This document shows, piece after piece, positions 44,895-57,073 of a stretch of 64,000 bases of DNA (position 1 is the stretch's first letter; each line of letters opens with the position of its first letter). Source of the DNA: Neopestalotiopsis rosae (lineage: Eukaryota > Ascomycota > Sordariomycetes > Amphisphaeriales > Sporocadaceae); NCBI GenBank assembly GCA_023078685.1, contig JALGAS010000004.1, forward strand, positions 5,828,001 to 5,892,000, in the 5' to 3' direction. Made by a program: the position numbers and the translations under genes. The notes below the pieces were generated by a model. That model ran no database searches. It saw nothing but the letters and a program-made list of their open reading frames with translations, and was not told where the DNA came from.

Positions 44895-46769
44895 TTAGTG
44901 TACCAAAGATGCAGCCGACACCCTCATCATCATCCCATCAACCGGCTTGCTACTGATCTGTATAGTCTATAACATGTCAGAATGAGGCGAATCTAGCGAC
45001 CGCAAAGGTTCTCACACTTACAGAGTACATCTCCGACTTGACCTTTATCTGTCTTGTATCCTCAATCGTCGGCTGGCCATTCTGATCGAAATCTGTCTCT
45101 CCAAGTCCAACTTTGACAAAGTCGAACTGCCGGACAAGCAGGGCAATTATGATGCGGGCTTCAATATTGGCTAGCTCTAGGCCGATGCAACTCCTCGGAC
45201 CCCTCTCGAATGGCCTCCAAGCACTGGCTGGAGGATGTTCAGACTTGAGCCAACGCTCGGGCATGAATGTGTCAGCCGTATCGCCATATACGGCACGGTC
45301 GCGCTGAATGATGCTATGGTTGAGGTATATCCAGTTTCCATCAAGGTTGTAATCTCCCTGGGTTGTGGAGACTACAAACCCAGTGTTTGGCTTCGACATG
45401 CGGATAGAGCCAGCAGGTGGGCGCAATCTCAAAGTTTCCTTGATGACAGCCGAGATGTAAGTCATTTGGTGGACAATCTCATCGCCACCTGGTGCTAGGA
45501 GCCTCTTTCGGGCGGTAGCCATATTTTGAGCGTCGCTCGACCCAAAGAGTCTGTCCAGCTCGTCGCGGACAGCTTGCAACGCATGTGGGGTTCTAAAGAG
45601 CTCGTAGATGCTCCATGAAATAGTGCTACTTGTGCTATCGTGACCGGCAAAGAGGAATGTCTTCAACTGGTCACATGTCTCTTCCATGATCTCTGGTGTA
45701 AGCGATTCGATGCCTTGTAGGCTAAGCGCAAGTACGCTCCGGGACTTGTTCTGTGGCTCGGCGGGTAGAGCTTCACGACGCATCTTATCGAAGTTACGCT
45801 GGACGATGCTCCTCAATTGTTCCGAAATGCGGTTTCCGAGCTGTCGCCGTCTGAAGTGGACGCGAGGCATTAGCCACCAAGGCAGCTGAAGCTTGTCGTC
45901 CAAATATGCTAGAAAACAGTTAGCGCAGTACACACAAAGCGGTTCTGTAAGCAGACTTTTGATTAACTCTTTGAACATGCATATGAGTTCCCCCTGGTGA
46001 GCGGGATCCAGACTCTGAGCACGCATGTCCTCATCCATAACTACAGCCCCAATGATGTCAAAAGTCACATTCGTCGTAACCTTGTCAAGCGAGAAGGACT
46101 CTCCTTTACGGGCAAACAAATCTATAATCTTCAGGTACTGCGTGGCCTTGTCGACAATGACTGGCAAAAGTGTCATCAAGTGCTGGGGGGCGAAACCTGG
46201 GTTGAACCTCTTGCGGACTGCCTTCCACCTCTCATTCTAGCAATGGTCAGTCATAAAACAATTCCGACACAGGAAGACTGCCTACCTGTTTGCTTAAGAT
46301 AGAATTTGGACCAATCAAGTCCACAATGCGATCTACTGACGGAGACTTTGGCGCACTGTACTGAGGAAAGTAATTCGAAGGCTTCGACACTTGCTCGGCC
46401 ACTTCGTGACTGGCAACTATGACCATGGGAGGAACAATTGGCCAGTTATCAACCAGCATGATCGGTGGCTTGCCTAATGCTTGGTGCATTTCAGCAAATA
46501 TGGCGTCTAGAGGCAGCATACAATCAACGGTTGGCTCTCCATGAATTGCCCGCTACACAAGACTCACCAGGGTGCCGATCCGTAGCCCCTTGTTTGGTGA
46601 GCCGATCAAAAGTTAGGAGATGTCCCCATAGCAGAGAAGAAGGAAGCTGGGGGATGTGAGCATTCTGCCTGAAGCGCTTATAGTGCAGTGTGCTGTACAG
46701 GTAGGCGCCTGTAATCAGCAGTAATGCGATCGCGAACGCGTGGACGGGACTAGTCCAGAGAATGGTCAT
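44895..46769 (-). CDS. cytochrome P450
   Basis: Four exons (46769-46568, 46506-46286, 46236-45022, 44957-44895) give 566 residues. The last exon of only 63 bases supplies the expected C-terminal strand SSKPVDGMMMRV; without it the protein would end in an unrelated tail. An N-terminal ER anchor (VHAFAIALLLITGAYLY) is present. The I-helix is AGHDST, the K-helix ETLRLR, then PERW and a canonical heme loop FERGPRSCIG with Cys491. The sequence around NERWKAVRKRFNPGFAPQHL and its overall plan resemble fungal P450s of secondary metabolism near the sterigmatocystin StcB/CYP52 side, but I do not assign a family. It sits apart from the PKS, among HET and hydrolase genes. Confidence 0.92.
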
Positions 46770-47182
46770 GTTGTTGATTGTAGTTCTGGAACTTTGGAGA
46801 CCGTTGTGCAGGAGAAGGGAAAAGAAGCGACTTCAACTTGTAGTACGGAATAGAGATGGGCTGGACACTGTTGGACAGGATACCCCTGGAGCACCAGTTG
46901 GTTGGTACCTACATGGTACCTATGTAGGTAGGTAGGTACTCAATTGGGGGCCATATGCAAGGGTCCGGTTGGAACTGTCCCGTTGCCAACCAACAACGTA
47001 AAACATTGCATGCATCTTGCCCAATGTTTTCCTTTTTGTGACTCGTAGAGGTAGGAAGAGTCTGCTCACAAGATCAGGGCTATTCTGTACTCCGCAACGC
47101 AGAACGTTCTTTGTGCCTGTTCGAATTAACAAATCATGCTCGGTGCCACAATTAATGTTATATTTACTGCCTAAATTTGAAA
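46770..47182. other. intergenic spacer with TACC/TAGG repeats
   Basis: Upstream region of the second P450 and 3' flank of the DUF2235 gene. Positions 46904-46940 hold two GGTACCTA copies and a (TAGG)n run forming an imperfect palindrome. No gene is seen. Confidence 0.55.
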
Positions 47183-49291
47183 CTACGTCTTGCTCAACCG
47201 GGCCTGAGCCGCCGGGTGAAATTCAAGGTCTCGAAGCTCGGAAGTCTTCGCACCGACCACCCCGTCCACATAGCCAATATAGTCGGAGGCCGAGAGCTCG
47301 GAGTCCCAAGCGTCCTGCCTGGCGACGTGCCGTGTGAAGACATCGGTCGGCTTGATTATATACTCGCGGATCTTGGTTTCTCCGCTTGTCCAGATGAAAC
47401 CTTTGGAGCCTGACTGTTTGCGGTCGAAACCTTTCAGCGCTGGTGGATCGTAGTCCTTGCCTCGCTTCTCTCTTCGATAACCAACCGAGGGGTGTATCAT
47501 CTCGTTCGTAGGGCCCAACTTGGTGGGTTCCTTGCCAGTAGTGTCCAGGCCGTAGCGGCCCGGTGTTCTGTCCTCGGACCCCGCTGCCATCATGGCGCCG
47601 GTAAAGCTGTCGACGATGGGGCCAGTTGCCCAGCCGTTGACCGCATCATTGGCAACCTTCTTGAGCTGTGCCGCGTGTAACTTTGTGTAATCAAGGGCTG
47701 CCCAAGCCTTGCTCCATATCCAGTGGGAGCCGTAGTCCTTGTCGCCCCGGGAAACCGAGGCCAACGCTGGACGTATCAAATTGAATCGATCCTCGACTGT
47801 GTCCTTTGCGAGCGTCTGTAGGTCGCCTCCTCTCAGCTGGAGAAAAGGCGCGATTTGTTCGCACATCCAAGCGAAAGAGACCAGAGCAATTTCTGTGGCC
47901 ATTAGCGAAGCTATTTGGGAGAACTCGTGTCTACTCACGTTCGAAGTCACCCTTCCAATCTTTGAGGAGATCATCGCTACCCCCGCCGATGTTGATGTGA
48001 ACTCCTGGGAACCATACTTGTAGCAGTTCTGAATTAGTGCCCTCCAACTCGTCGTACATTTCGCGGTCGATCAAAGAGCCCCAAGCGGCCTTGACTTGAT
48101 CTATAGGAGTACTTTTATTTTGTGTCACATCCCACCACTCTTGGAGTAGCTGATCATGTGTCTTCTCGGGTTTCTTCAGACGCAATTTTTTTCCAGCCCG
48201 AGGTTGCTCTTTGAGGTCGACTTTTTCAACCGGAGGCTGCTCTTTGAGGTCGACTTTTTCGACCGGAGGCTGCTTTTTGAGGTCGAGACTCAGGAGGGGT
48301 ATATGCCATAGCGTGGGTGAGAACGGCTTCCTGCGTTCATCGACAGCCAACGCATGGAATGCATGCCGGATATCTGTCTAGATGTCAACTTTGACTACCG
48401 TTGAAGGATTTGAGGGTTCTTACATGGACTGAGCGCCACGTTATGGAAACCGGCCTGGGGAATACCCACAACCTTTTCGAGAAACTTCAAGTTCCACTTT
48501 GTCCACGTCATGTCTGGGATGCCAAGGCTCCCCACGGTATCGAACACACCCACGACTTCAACCACTCTTGATGACTCAGGCGCATCACCATGTGGCGGCT
48601 TGTCATATACGGCTGGCTCTTGGTATCCACCCTCTACCCTTGGAGGTTGTTCAGCGGAGAGGACGCCATGAGCCCACTCCCGATAAACGGTGGATTTCCG
48701 GAACGTGAAGGTGTCGTCGTGTTTCTGATACAGTGCATATAAATCGGGGAAATCCTGCATCGCCCTTGGCGAGATCACTCCGATATCGTTGATAAGACCT
48801 GCCACTGCACGCGCAGTGTAGGCTCCTCGGGAGAAGCCAAAACAGAAGATCTGGTCACCCGGTTGGTAGTTGAGGACGATAAAGTTGTAGGCCTCAATCA
48901 CATTGCCCACAAACCCTATGCCGAAGCCACCTTGCCGATCCTTTTCTCCTTTGCTGAGTTCTCCGGTACCAATGCCGGAGTCGTAATAGACAACCTGCTG
49001 CCAAACCTTGCCTTTGGCATCCTTCCCACTGCCGGCGATGGAACGCGCAAGTCTGGTCACATTAGAAGGGATGTTCTTTAGTCCAGATACCGACGATTGC
49101 CAGGTGCCATCGCAACAAACGATCAATCGCTTGGGTGCCATGGGAGCGCTTTTGTCAGTGAATCCCTCTTGAGTAAAGCCCCCTTGAGTAAAGCCCCCTT
49201 GAGTAAAGTCTCCTTGAGTGAAGCCTCTTGAATTAAACTCTCCCTGTGTGGGGGTTCCATCCTGGACAACGGTTTCTGGGTTGCTGATCAT
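47183..49291 (-). CDS. DUF2235 alpha/beta hydrolase, Tle1-phospholipase-like
   Basis: Three exons (49291-48424, 48373-47939, 47892-47183) give 670 residues. After a repeat-bearing N-terminus, the DUF2235 domain reads KRLIVCCDGTWQSS (60-64 CDGTW), IFCFGFSRGAYTARAVAGLI with nucleophile Ser154, and VGVFDTVGSLGIPD as the acid region; the catalytic His is probably in WFPGVHINIGGG. Bacterial relatives include type VI secreted phospholipases, and fungal members are uncharacterised hydrolases, probably cytosolic. Two coding minisatellites are unusual: a pentapeptide FTQGG-type array (residues about 20-45) and an 11-residue DLKEQPPVEKV array inside the catalytic region. Both keep frame, so length variants would stay functional. 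An ATG at residue 51 (MAPKRL) could be an alternative start that skips the first array. Confidence 0.88.
48200..48286 (-). repeat. 33-base coding minisatellite in DUF2235 gene
   Basis: Two full and one partial 33-base units (starting 48200, 48233, 48266) encode DLKEQPPVEKV-like 11-residue repeats. Copies differ at only a few bases, indicating recent or ongoing unit exchange. Confidence 0.85.
49164..49238 (-). repeat. 15-base coding minisatellite in DUF2235 gene
   Basis: About five 15-base units (core CTTGAGTAAAGCCCC on the plus strand) encode FTQGG-type pentapeptides near the N-terminus. Two central units are identical and the outer ones degenerate. Confidence 0.85.
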
Positions 49292-51670
49292 AGCTGCAAA
49301 AGAAAGTCGGCGAAGTGATTGAAATTCTTCATGTCTTCGGGAGCTGGGAGGGTTGGAGCGGCGTTCGTAGAGACTTTATATAGAGACTTACCGTCTCAGC
49401 ACCAGAGTAGCCATCGTAGCTATCATCGGCGGCTCTGCTACTGGAATACGCCGCGTTCTCGTTCTCAGCTGAAATCAGCTTCATAGACTTCCTAGTCGGG
49501 GTCGAGCTGAAACTCTACCGTAGCGCTATCACCTGCCAGCAGCGCACTAGAGAGAGCCAGACTTGGGTGTTCTCTGAGAGAAGCTTCAAGCCCGTGCTAG
49601 ACTAGCCTCTACAGGGTATACGAATTCTGTTCGCGCACAGAGCACCTACTGTGCCTTATCTGTAGGTAGGTAGTCGACCATGGCCATCTCGATGCCTATA
49701 GAGCCTCGACTCAGACCATGGAGTCTTTACCTTCCCAGAATAGTGTCCCACCTAGTGAAGATCTCACGTCTTTTCCACTTGAGCAGGTAAATCTTCTTCG
49801 GTGCTATGTCTCGACAATGATTAGGTATAGATGCGGTCAGTCCCGTGCCAAGTAGCGACGAGTAGAGAGAGAGCCGTTCTCAGCTGCGGTCAACTTCCCC
49901 AGATGGGCGATACTAGGGTCAAGGACAAAGGACCTATGTACTTCCAGGTCTTTTTTAAACTCCGATTGATGTCCAGGATTTGCCGCACCCTAGGACAGCT
50001 GACTTGTAACTAGCGGCGAATCTCAGCCGCTGCAAAGGCGTGATGGACAACCCTACATAGTACGACAATTCAGGCGGGCTTAGGCCTGCATTCTCTCGTT
50101 TATCTTATTGGATACAGTTGTTTTGACCAACGGCAACTGAAGCAATGTATTAAAGGGATAAGCGCAGTCGGTCGTTCTCTAGCCAGTAGTAGAACGTTAG
50201 TCCTGATAGCGTTGAATTCGAAACGGGATTGCTAAAGCTCCTTCCAGCGCAAAGCACTTCTCGACGCTTTGCTTTCGTCCTTAGCTTACCAAAGTGTCGT
50301 AGAAATACAACCCACGCCGATATGTAGCGACTCCTCCGGGTGTGGAACTCCCACTTTGTGTTGTGTACGGAAGTATAGATTTAGCGGCGGGCGCCCTTTC
50401 GAGCTAAGGGTCTAATGCTGGATTCTGTGGTAACATCTTATGCTTTGTCGCATTTTGAGCCTTACCTTGATCTTGTGGCTTATGTAGTATCAAATCGCCC
50501 TGCAACAGGGTTTCAGCAGCCATGTTGAAAGTTGTGTACTTGTCACGCAGACTCGTTGTGTGCACCGCTATGCAGTCTTCTAGGTGCTGACAGCGCGCCG
50601 ACACGTAGGGCTCTCTGTCAATTTTCGAGGTCTGCTTGCACAGTGTACCCCGTCTTCCTTCACTTGAAGGACAACAATGGATCACTGGCCTATTCTCATA
50701 ACTCGCCGATAGCGAATGTATTCACTTGCTTCAATTAGTCAAAGCATTTCTGACACATGCAAACCTCATCAGATACCGCTTAAATGCCACGGACATATAT
50801 GACATATAACATGGCGTTGCTAACAATGAAGAAGAGAACTCCCTGACCCTTAGTTCTGGCAGGTGGGGTTCGTTGTTAGGTGGTGCTGTAGGGGACTCCC
50901 TGCCGGGCGCTAGCCCCACTACTGCTTGGGTGGCCTACCACAGTATTCAAATGTTAGTTGTAGCTCTTAGTGACAAACATCTACCTTCCTCGCCCGCCTG
51001 GGGATGTGCTCAGGGACAAGGAACAATTTCACTTGCACCACCAACGAGAAAGCCGCATGCCATCTCCTGCAGCATTTGAACCAACATCAGGATTTCCCCT
51101 CCCATCGGATCCATTTCTCGAATACATCTCGATCCGAAGTGGCATTGATTGCGACTCTTCAGAATTTCCTATGCAGCTTACTTGTTGCTTCGGATTCGCG
51201 TGCCACTTGAATGTTCTGGTGTCGGCAATCTCTCAGCGATGCTTGTGACGTGGCGTTACGGCCCGTCTCTGAACTACAGCAACAAACACTGGGGACTTTT
51301 TTGCGACCTGCACAAAGTCCCATATTTGCAGTGATTTTGTCCATGGTTCGCACCATCACACCAACAAGACATTCGCATCCGTGTCACCGCTCATAATGGC
51401 TTTCCTGGCTCAGCCCCCGGAAATGTCGTTGGCGACGCGCATAACAACACAAGCTTCACCTCGACTGATCTACATTTCTCTATTGTCAAGTTGAAGCTTT
51501 GCCACAAAAAGGTCTCCAGCCTAACCGAGAGTCTCACGTTTAGTATTGCCTGCTTGTTGATTCAAGAATCCTGCTATTCTCAAAATATCAGAGCAAGAAC
51601 GATTTTTTGATATATTGAACTTCGCAACTACCAAGTCCTCCCTACTTTGTCCATTCAACATAATTGCATC
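49292..51670. other. intergenic, no gene seen
   Basis: A 2.4 kb gene-poor stretch. Frames at 50404-50685 (-) and 50970-51248 (+) have no domain or credible splicing. It includes the promoters of the DUF2235 gene and of the GMC oxidoreductase. Confidence 0.5.
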
Positions 51671-53620
51671 ATGGGTCTCTACACCAAGCTCCCCGATAAT
51701 GTTAGCGAGGTGGATGTCATCGTCGCAGGAGGTAAGGACTAACATCACTGGCTGTGCGTTTCTATCAACATAGCACTGACATGTGCCCAGGTGGAACCGC
51801 TGGATGCGTCGTCGCCGGACGACTTGCCGAAGCTGGCGTATCGGTATTGGTCATTGAGAGCGGCCCAGACAACTACGAAAACTCCAGCATCAGAAATCCT
51901 CTCTACTTCGTTGAACATTACCTTCCCACACCTGAGAACAAGATGGCCAAATTCTACCTCAGTGAAAAGGAAGAGCCACTGGGCAATCGCCCGCTGTTTG
52001 AACCTATTGGCAATGTCTTGGGTGGCGGCTCATCCATCAACATGATGGTCTACAGCCGAGCTCAACGCTCCGATTATGATGAGTGGAACATGCCTGGATG
52101 GTCAGCCGATGAAATGCTACCATATTTGAAAAAGGTGACTAAACCGATTCCAATATCTGGCAGCCTGGATTGCAGCAGTCACTAATGCGCGACCACAATA
52201 GTTGGAGTCCTACTCTGGCCCAGGCGACAAGAACAAGCACGGGAGCAACGGTCCCATGCAAGTCACTTCCGGCACTTTCAACGTTCCAAGATGCGAGGAT
52301 GACTTCATTGCTGCCGCTCAAAAGGTTGGTTACAATGAGCTCAACAATCTCTACGACCTTGACGTCACGGGTGGCGTCCAACGAGCAATGCGTTTCATTG
52401 ACTCAAATGGCAAGCGTCAAGACACGGCCCACGGTTATATTCACCCCAAGTTGAGAGGTGAGGAGAAAGGCAAAAAGTACGACCACCTGCATGTGCTCGT
52501 TGAGTCTGAGGTTGTGCGTGTCGTATTTGATGGCAACAAGAAGGCAGTCGGCGTGGAGTATCGGGCCCGTGGATCTGATGGACCTGTGCAAACTGTCAAA
52601 GCCAGTAAACAGGTGGTTGTATCATGTGGTGTTTTTGGTACTCCACAAATTCTGGAGAGATCTGGAGTTGGTCGTGCGGATATCCTGCACAAGGCCGGTA
52701 TTGACATTGTCGCCGAGAATGCCGGTGTGGGTGAAAACTTCAATGACCACAACATGATCCTGTACCCGTACAAGTCGAGTTTGCTCCCCGAAGAGACCGT
52801 CGACAGTGTGCAGGCAAAGCGGGTTACCCTCAAGCATCTCCTCGAAACCAACAACAAGGTCATGGGATGGAATGCCCAGGACATTCATGGCAAGATTCGA
52901 CCTACCGATGCTGATGTTGCGAGTCTTAGCCCAGCCTTCCAGAAGATCTGGGAGAGAGACTTCAAGAATGTCCCGAGCAAGCCAGTGAGCGTTATTGCCT
53001 CAATTGGCGGATTCCCGGGAGACCCTGCGACCCTGGATCCCCTGCAGTATCTCGGTGTATCGACCTTCATCCTTCACCCCTACTCGCGGGGCCATATTCA
53101 CATCACTGGGCCGAACCCAGGCGACGCCATTGATTTCAAGGCTCATCTCTTCACCGACCCTGAGAACCTCGACCTTGAGATGATGAAGTGGACATACAAG
53201 AAGCATCGTGAGATTGTACGCCGCATGTCCCTGTTCCGTGGTGAGCTACCCGCAGGTCACCCGCCCTTCTCCCCCGAATCCAAGGCAGCGCTATGTGGCG
53301 TTGACAAGCCCGAAGGCCTCGACGGGCCACTGCCCGCTGACATTGCTGATATTGAGTATTCGGCCGAGGACGATGCTGTGCTAGAGGCATGGCTCAAAGG
53401 AGCTGTTGGTCTCAGCTGGCACCCGCTTGGAACTTGCAAGATGGCGCCATGCGATAAGGCAGGCGCCGTGGATGCTAGCCTTAGCGTGTACGGTGTTGAT
53501 AAGCTCAAGGTCGTTGATCTGAGTATCGTTCCCGGAAGCGTATCAGGAAACCCGATGAACACCGCTTGCGCAATTGGAGAAAAGGCGGCGGACCTGATCT
53601 TGAGTGAGCTTGGCAACTAA
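51671..53620 (+). CDS. GMC oxidoreductase, alcohol-oxidase-like
   Basis: Three exons (51671-51731, 51791-52134, 52202-53620) give 607 residues. The ADP-binding motif DVIVAGGGTAGCVVAGRL spans the first intron. The second FAD motif is GNVLGGGSSINMMVYSRA, followed by the GMC signature GTPQILERSGVG. The active-site His is in LSWHPLGTCKMAP and the second base in NPMNTACAIGEKAA. No signal peptide is present, and the start MGLYTKLPDNVSEVD resembles methanol/alcohol oxidases, which are intracellular FAD octamers making an aldehyde and H2O2. The C-terminus (SELGN) lacks a clear peroxisomal PTS1. Substrate could be methanol, another short alcohol or an aryl alcohol. Confidence 0.93.
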
Positions 53621-54181
53621 GAAATGTGGTTGCTTTTTCACACGCTCATTCGTCTCGGGGAAATCAGGACGAGATCAATAATCTTGAATCATGGTCAAGT
53701 TCTAGTCAAGTTTTAGAGATATTTAAATCACAAATTTGGCACTCTTCGCGTGTTGTGTCGATACTTTTATTGAATTGGTTATTCGTTGCAGCTTTGCAAT
53801 TTGTCACGATTCTGCAAAATTTCCATCTGGCTTCGTTTGCAGCCTAATTTTATCACGTAGTTGAATGTTCTGGCTTTTCCTCTTCAAATGTTGATTTCAC
53901 TAACGTAAGTATTCCAGCTAAAATCTCGCATCTGACTATACGGGCGGGATGCTACATGGGATTGTGAATATCAGCACTACTGGCAATGTCGATATCGCGT
54001 CTTCGCCGCAATGTCAACTCATGAATTGAAAAGGGATGATTACAATTATCAATATAGATGAATACAAATAGCACAATGAGTCGCCCTTTGAGCGCGAGAT
54101 TTGGAAACTCCCGTCGTTACACCTTGCACAAGTCCCAGCCCAACTAAATAGCACAAACCGAAGAGCAATGATGCAGGGTGT
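53621..54181. other. intergenic between convergent genes
   Basis: Region of 3' UTRs between the GMC oxidoreductase and the bicupin. No gene is seen. Confidence 0.55.
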
Positions 54182-55662
54182 CTACTTGATGAGGATCTGC
54201 TTCTCCTTCTTTAAAGACTTTGCAACGTCAAGGGGGATTTTGAGAACATCAGCGACGATATTTGCGGGCGTCAGCGCCAACCACTGTGTGAGTGAAATAT
54301 CCTTGACCCTGTCGCTCTTGTAGATCTCGATCCAAACCAGGTCCTCTGTCGGGGAAGTGTTCTCAATGTAGTGTCCTATTGAATGTCAGAAGCTGGGGAA
54401 CAGATGTGGAAGTAGTGTACGTACCGCTGTTATCAGGGAATAATGCAGTGTCGCCAGCCGAGAAATCAAAGGTTCGCGCATTCGTGTTGCCGATGAAAAC
54501 TGTTGCTCTACCTTGGCCCTGGTGAAAGTAAAGCCATTCAGCAGCCTGTTGTTGTTAATGTTTACTATATATCAGTTGTGCCCGGGGTACCTACATTCGG
54601 ATGCCAGTGAAGCTCTCGAAGTCCACCCGGTGACAAGGTAACAACAGTGGCAGCAATAGTGGTGGCGATTGGGAAGGTCTTTGTATCTATGATGCGCAGT
54701 GTACCTCCATGTCCAGGGACATTTTCCAGAGGGTGATCCTTGGCGTAATAGACGTACGAAGCATTGCCAGACAGCTCCCCATTACCGCCCGTAACATCCT
54801 CGGTAGCGACTGTCGAGTTGAGGATGTATGGATTGGGTGACGGAACGCTTCCAAACACTGATTCGGAAACGTTGAAGTTCTTTGCCAGCACAGACTTGGG
54901 AGTATGCGCTACCCAATCGTCAATGTTAAAGGTGGTGCTATAATAGCGTCAGCAAAGGTTTGCCTCTTGAAGGTCTATCTTGACTTACCCAACCGCATCG
55001 AAATTGCCTTCGTCGAAGACGAGCAAGAACTCGTTCTCATCTTCAAGGCCCTGGACGGTATGTGCTTCACCTTTAGGGAAGTACCAGACGTCACCAACCT
55101 CGAGCTTCGCCACCTGGTACTGACCATTCTCATCAACAGCCGAGACAAGTATAGACCCGGCATAAACGTAACCCCACTCGGCCTGAAATAGTATGAGCTA
55201 GCACCCAGGTCGGTCGGACAGGCGTCAACTTACCACTCGGTGCCAATGAAGTTCTCGAATGGATCCCTTGGTGAGATGCTGCTGAGCCGCCGAGATATCG
55301 GTGCTCACTGGGAGGTCGGTGACTACTTGCTCACGGACCCAGCCCCCTTTGAGGATGCGAGTCTTGGAGTCCGAAAAGCTCCATTTCAGGTTTGGGACGA
55401 TTCCGTTGTCAGTACTCTGTTGACCTAAATTGTCTGGATTTTGAAGGTCAAGCGCCTTGTTGGTGCCACCTTTGATACTGTTAAGAACAACAAAACCTCC
55501 ACGTGTGTGATGTACGAGCTACTCACCCAGTATTGGAGCACCTTTTCCGTTTCCATCAATGGGCTGACCACCGCCAAACCCACTTGCGCGACTGCTGACA
55601 AGTGAAACGGCTGTCTGGCTGCTCGCCAGAACAGTCACTATAGTGCTCAAAAGAGACTTCAT
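54182..55662 (-). CDS. secreted bicupin, oxalate-decarboxylase-like
   Basis: Six exons (55662-55527, 55469-55234, 55182-54989, 54937-54594, 54544-54425, 54375-54182) give 407 residues. A signal peptide precedes the mature chain (ASSQTAVSLVSS). Two cupin domains each carry the manganese ligands: SIRELHWHR then AEWGYV in the first, and GLRELHWHP then AEWLYF in the second, with downstream FPKGEAHTVQG and FPDNSGHY supplying the last His. Oxalate decarboxylases convert oxalate to formate and CO2 outside the cell. Oxalate oxidase activity cannot be excluded because the lid loop decides it. N-glycosylation sites occur in the linker. Confidence 0.93.
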
Positions 55663-57073
55663 AAAGGGCAAGCAGGGAAACAACTGAGACTACACAGGCT
55701 GAGTATTGAAATGTGATCTGACAAGTACGAAAGTAGTCCAGTCGGTGTTATTACTATATGTTCTAGCTTGCTCATTACCACGTCACGTGGCATGGCGCAC
55801 GATGCCGCCATATAGGCTGAATGGAACGAAATCGAGACTGTGACGAAGTAGGTTGCAATCATGCGCGTCTCCAACGGCATCTGTAGTTCTTCCTCACGCG
55901 ACTATCGCAATTACTGCTTTGCATCAATAGTGCAATCTCCTATTTCCTGGGACTTCATCCTGGACGGGTGCATGTTTGTCGATCTTTGAGTGTTGTTGCC
56001 CTGGAGCTGAATTGCTGGTCGAGCACGATATATGACGCGATGTCTTGGCGACAGCCAGGCTTGGCATTGTAGAGTTGAACAAACGTTGAGTCGAGCCCTC
56101 CGCACTGACAATGCCAAGTGCACCAACTCAAGCTTTGGGACTAATGGGGGATCGACACTATGTTGTCGCCTTATACTAAGCTTAAATTTACCACCATCCA
56201 CCAAGACCAGGCATCTAGGATATCGCGATACATGCCGGCATTTGCATGTCAACATGGTAAGCCCATGCCCAATAGTTCCGGGTTCCAATTTCCCGGAATC
56301 AGTGTCAGTGTCGATCACCCAAGAGTAGGGGCTAAAACTTGTGAACTTTCTTCTCATTGGGTACACGGATATAACCTCGCATAAATCAATGTATCGTGAC
56401 TCGCGCTTGTGAGAAGGAAGGAATAGATGCCGTCTGTGGGTCAAATGAAGCAATTTTCTTTCTTGTTGTTGCCTCCGTCAACTATCGGGTTGTAGCTTAA
56501 ATGTATACCGAGTACGCTGCTGAACTCTTCTGTCATTCGCTCATCTGGAACTCGTGATGGAGACACCCTCTCAGGCTCGGTGATAGTGTCACGAAGAGAC
56601 CCACAGTGACTATACTCGTTTGTTAACGTCGGCGATGTCAATCTGCCGTCGAATATTTTCTCACTCAGTCTAATTTGTCCTCATGCAGGCAAGGACAATA
56701 TGACCACTATCGCTGTCGTGCCAAGACGCCAGGAGATGAGCATTGAGGCTGTATTGGGAAAATCCAGTCATTCGTCACCAAGAGCGCTGAATGGTATCAT
56801 TGATAATGATTTTTGCATCATTGCCAAAGTTCAATAGAATGATGAGGTAGTTGTTGATCAGTTTGCATGTGGTCGTTGAAGCTGGACATGCCGGTAAACG
56901 AGAAGGAGATGAATATTTTCAAGACATGATTGGAAACTGAAGTCGATTATAAAGGGCCGTCAGCCTTCATGGTGAAGTGGTAAACTGGCTCAAATTGACT
57001 CGTCCTCGTCAATCTCAAATCTTGGCCTTCCACTTCTAACAGAATAATTTGTTCATCCAAATCTCACTCAGCA
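55663..57073. other. intergenic, divergent promoter region
   Basis: A 1.4 kb spacer between the divergent bicupin and selenium-binding-protein-like genes. A 180-codon minus frame (55911-56453) overlaps open plus frames and shows no domain, so I treat the stretch as non-coding. Confidence 0.5.

Noticed and set aside
44978..45020. P450 ending in the read-through tail VRTFAVARFASF
   Set aside because: A GTAAGT donor at 45021 and a small exon at 44957-44895 give the conserved P450 C-terminal strand instead.
55911..56453. 180-codon minus-strand ORF
   Set aside because: Overlapped by open plus-strand frames; no domain, signal peptide or codon pattern supports it.
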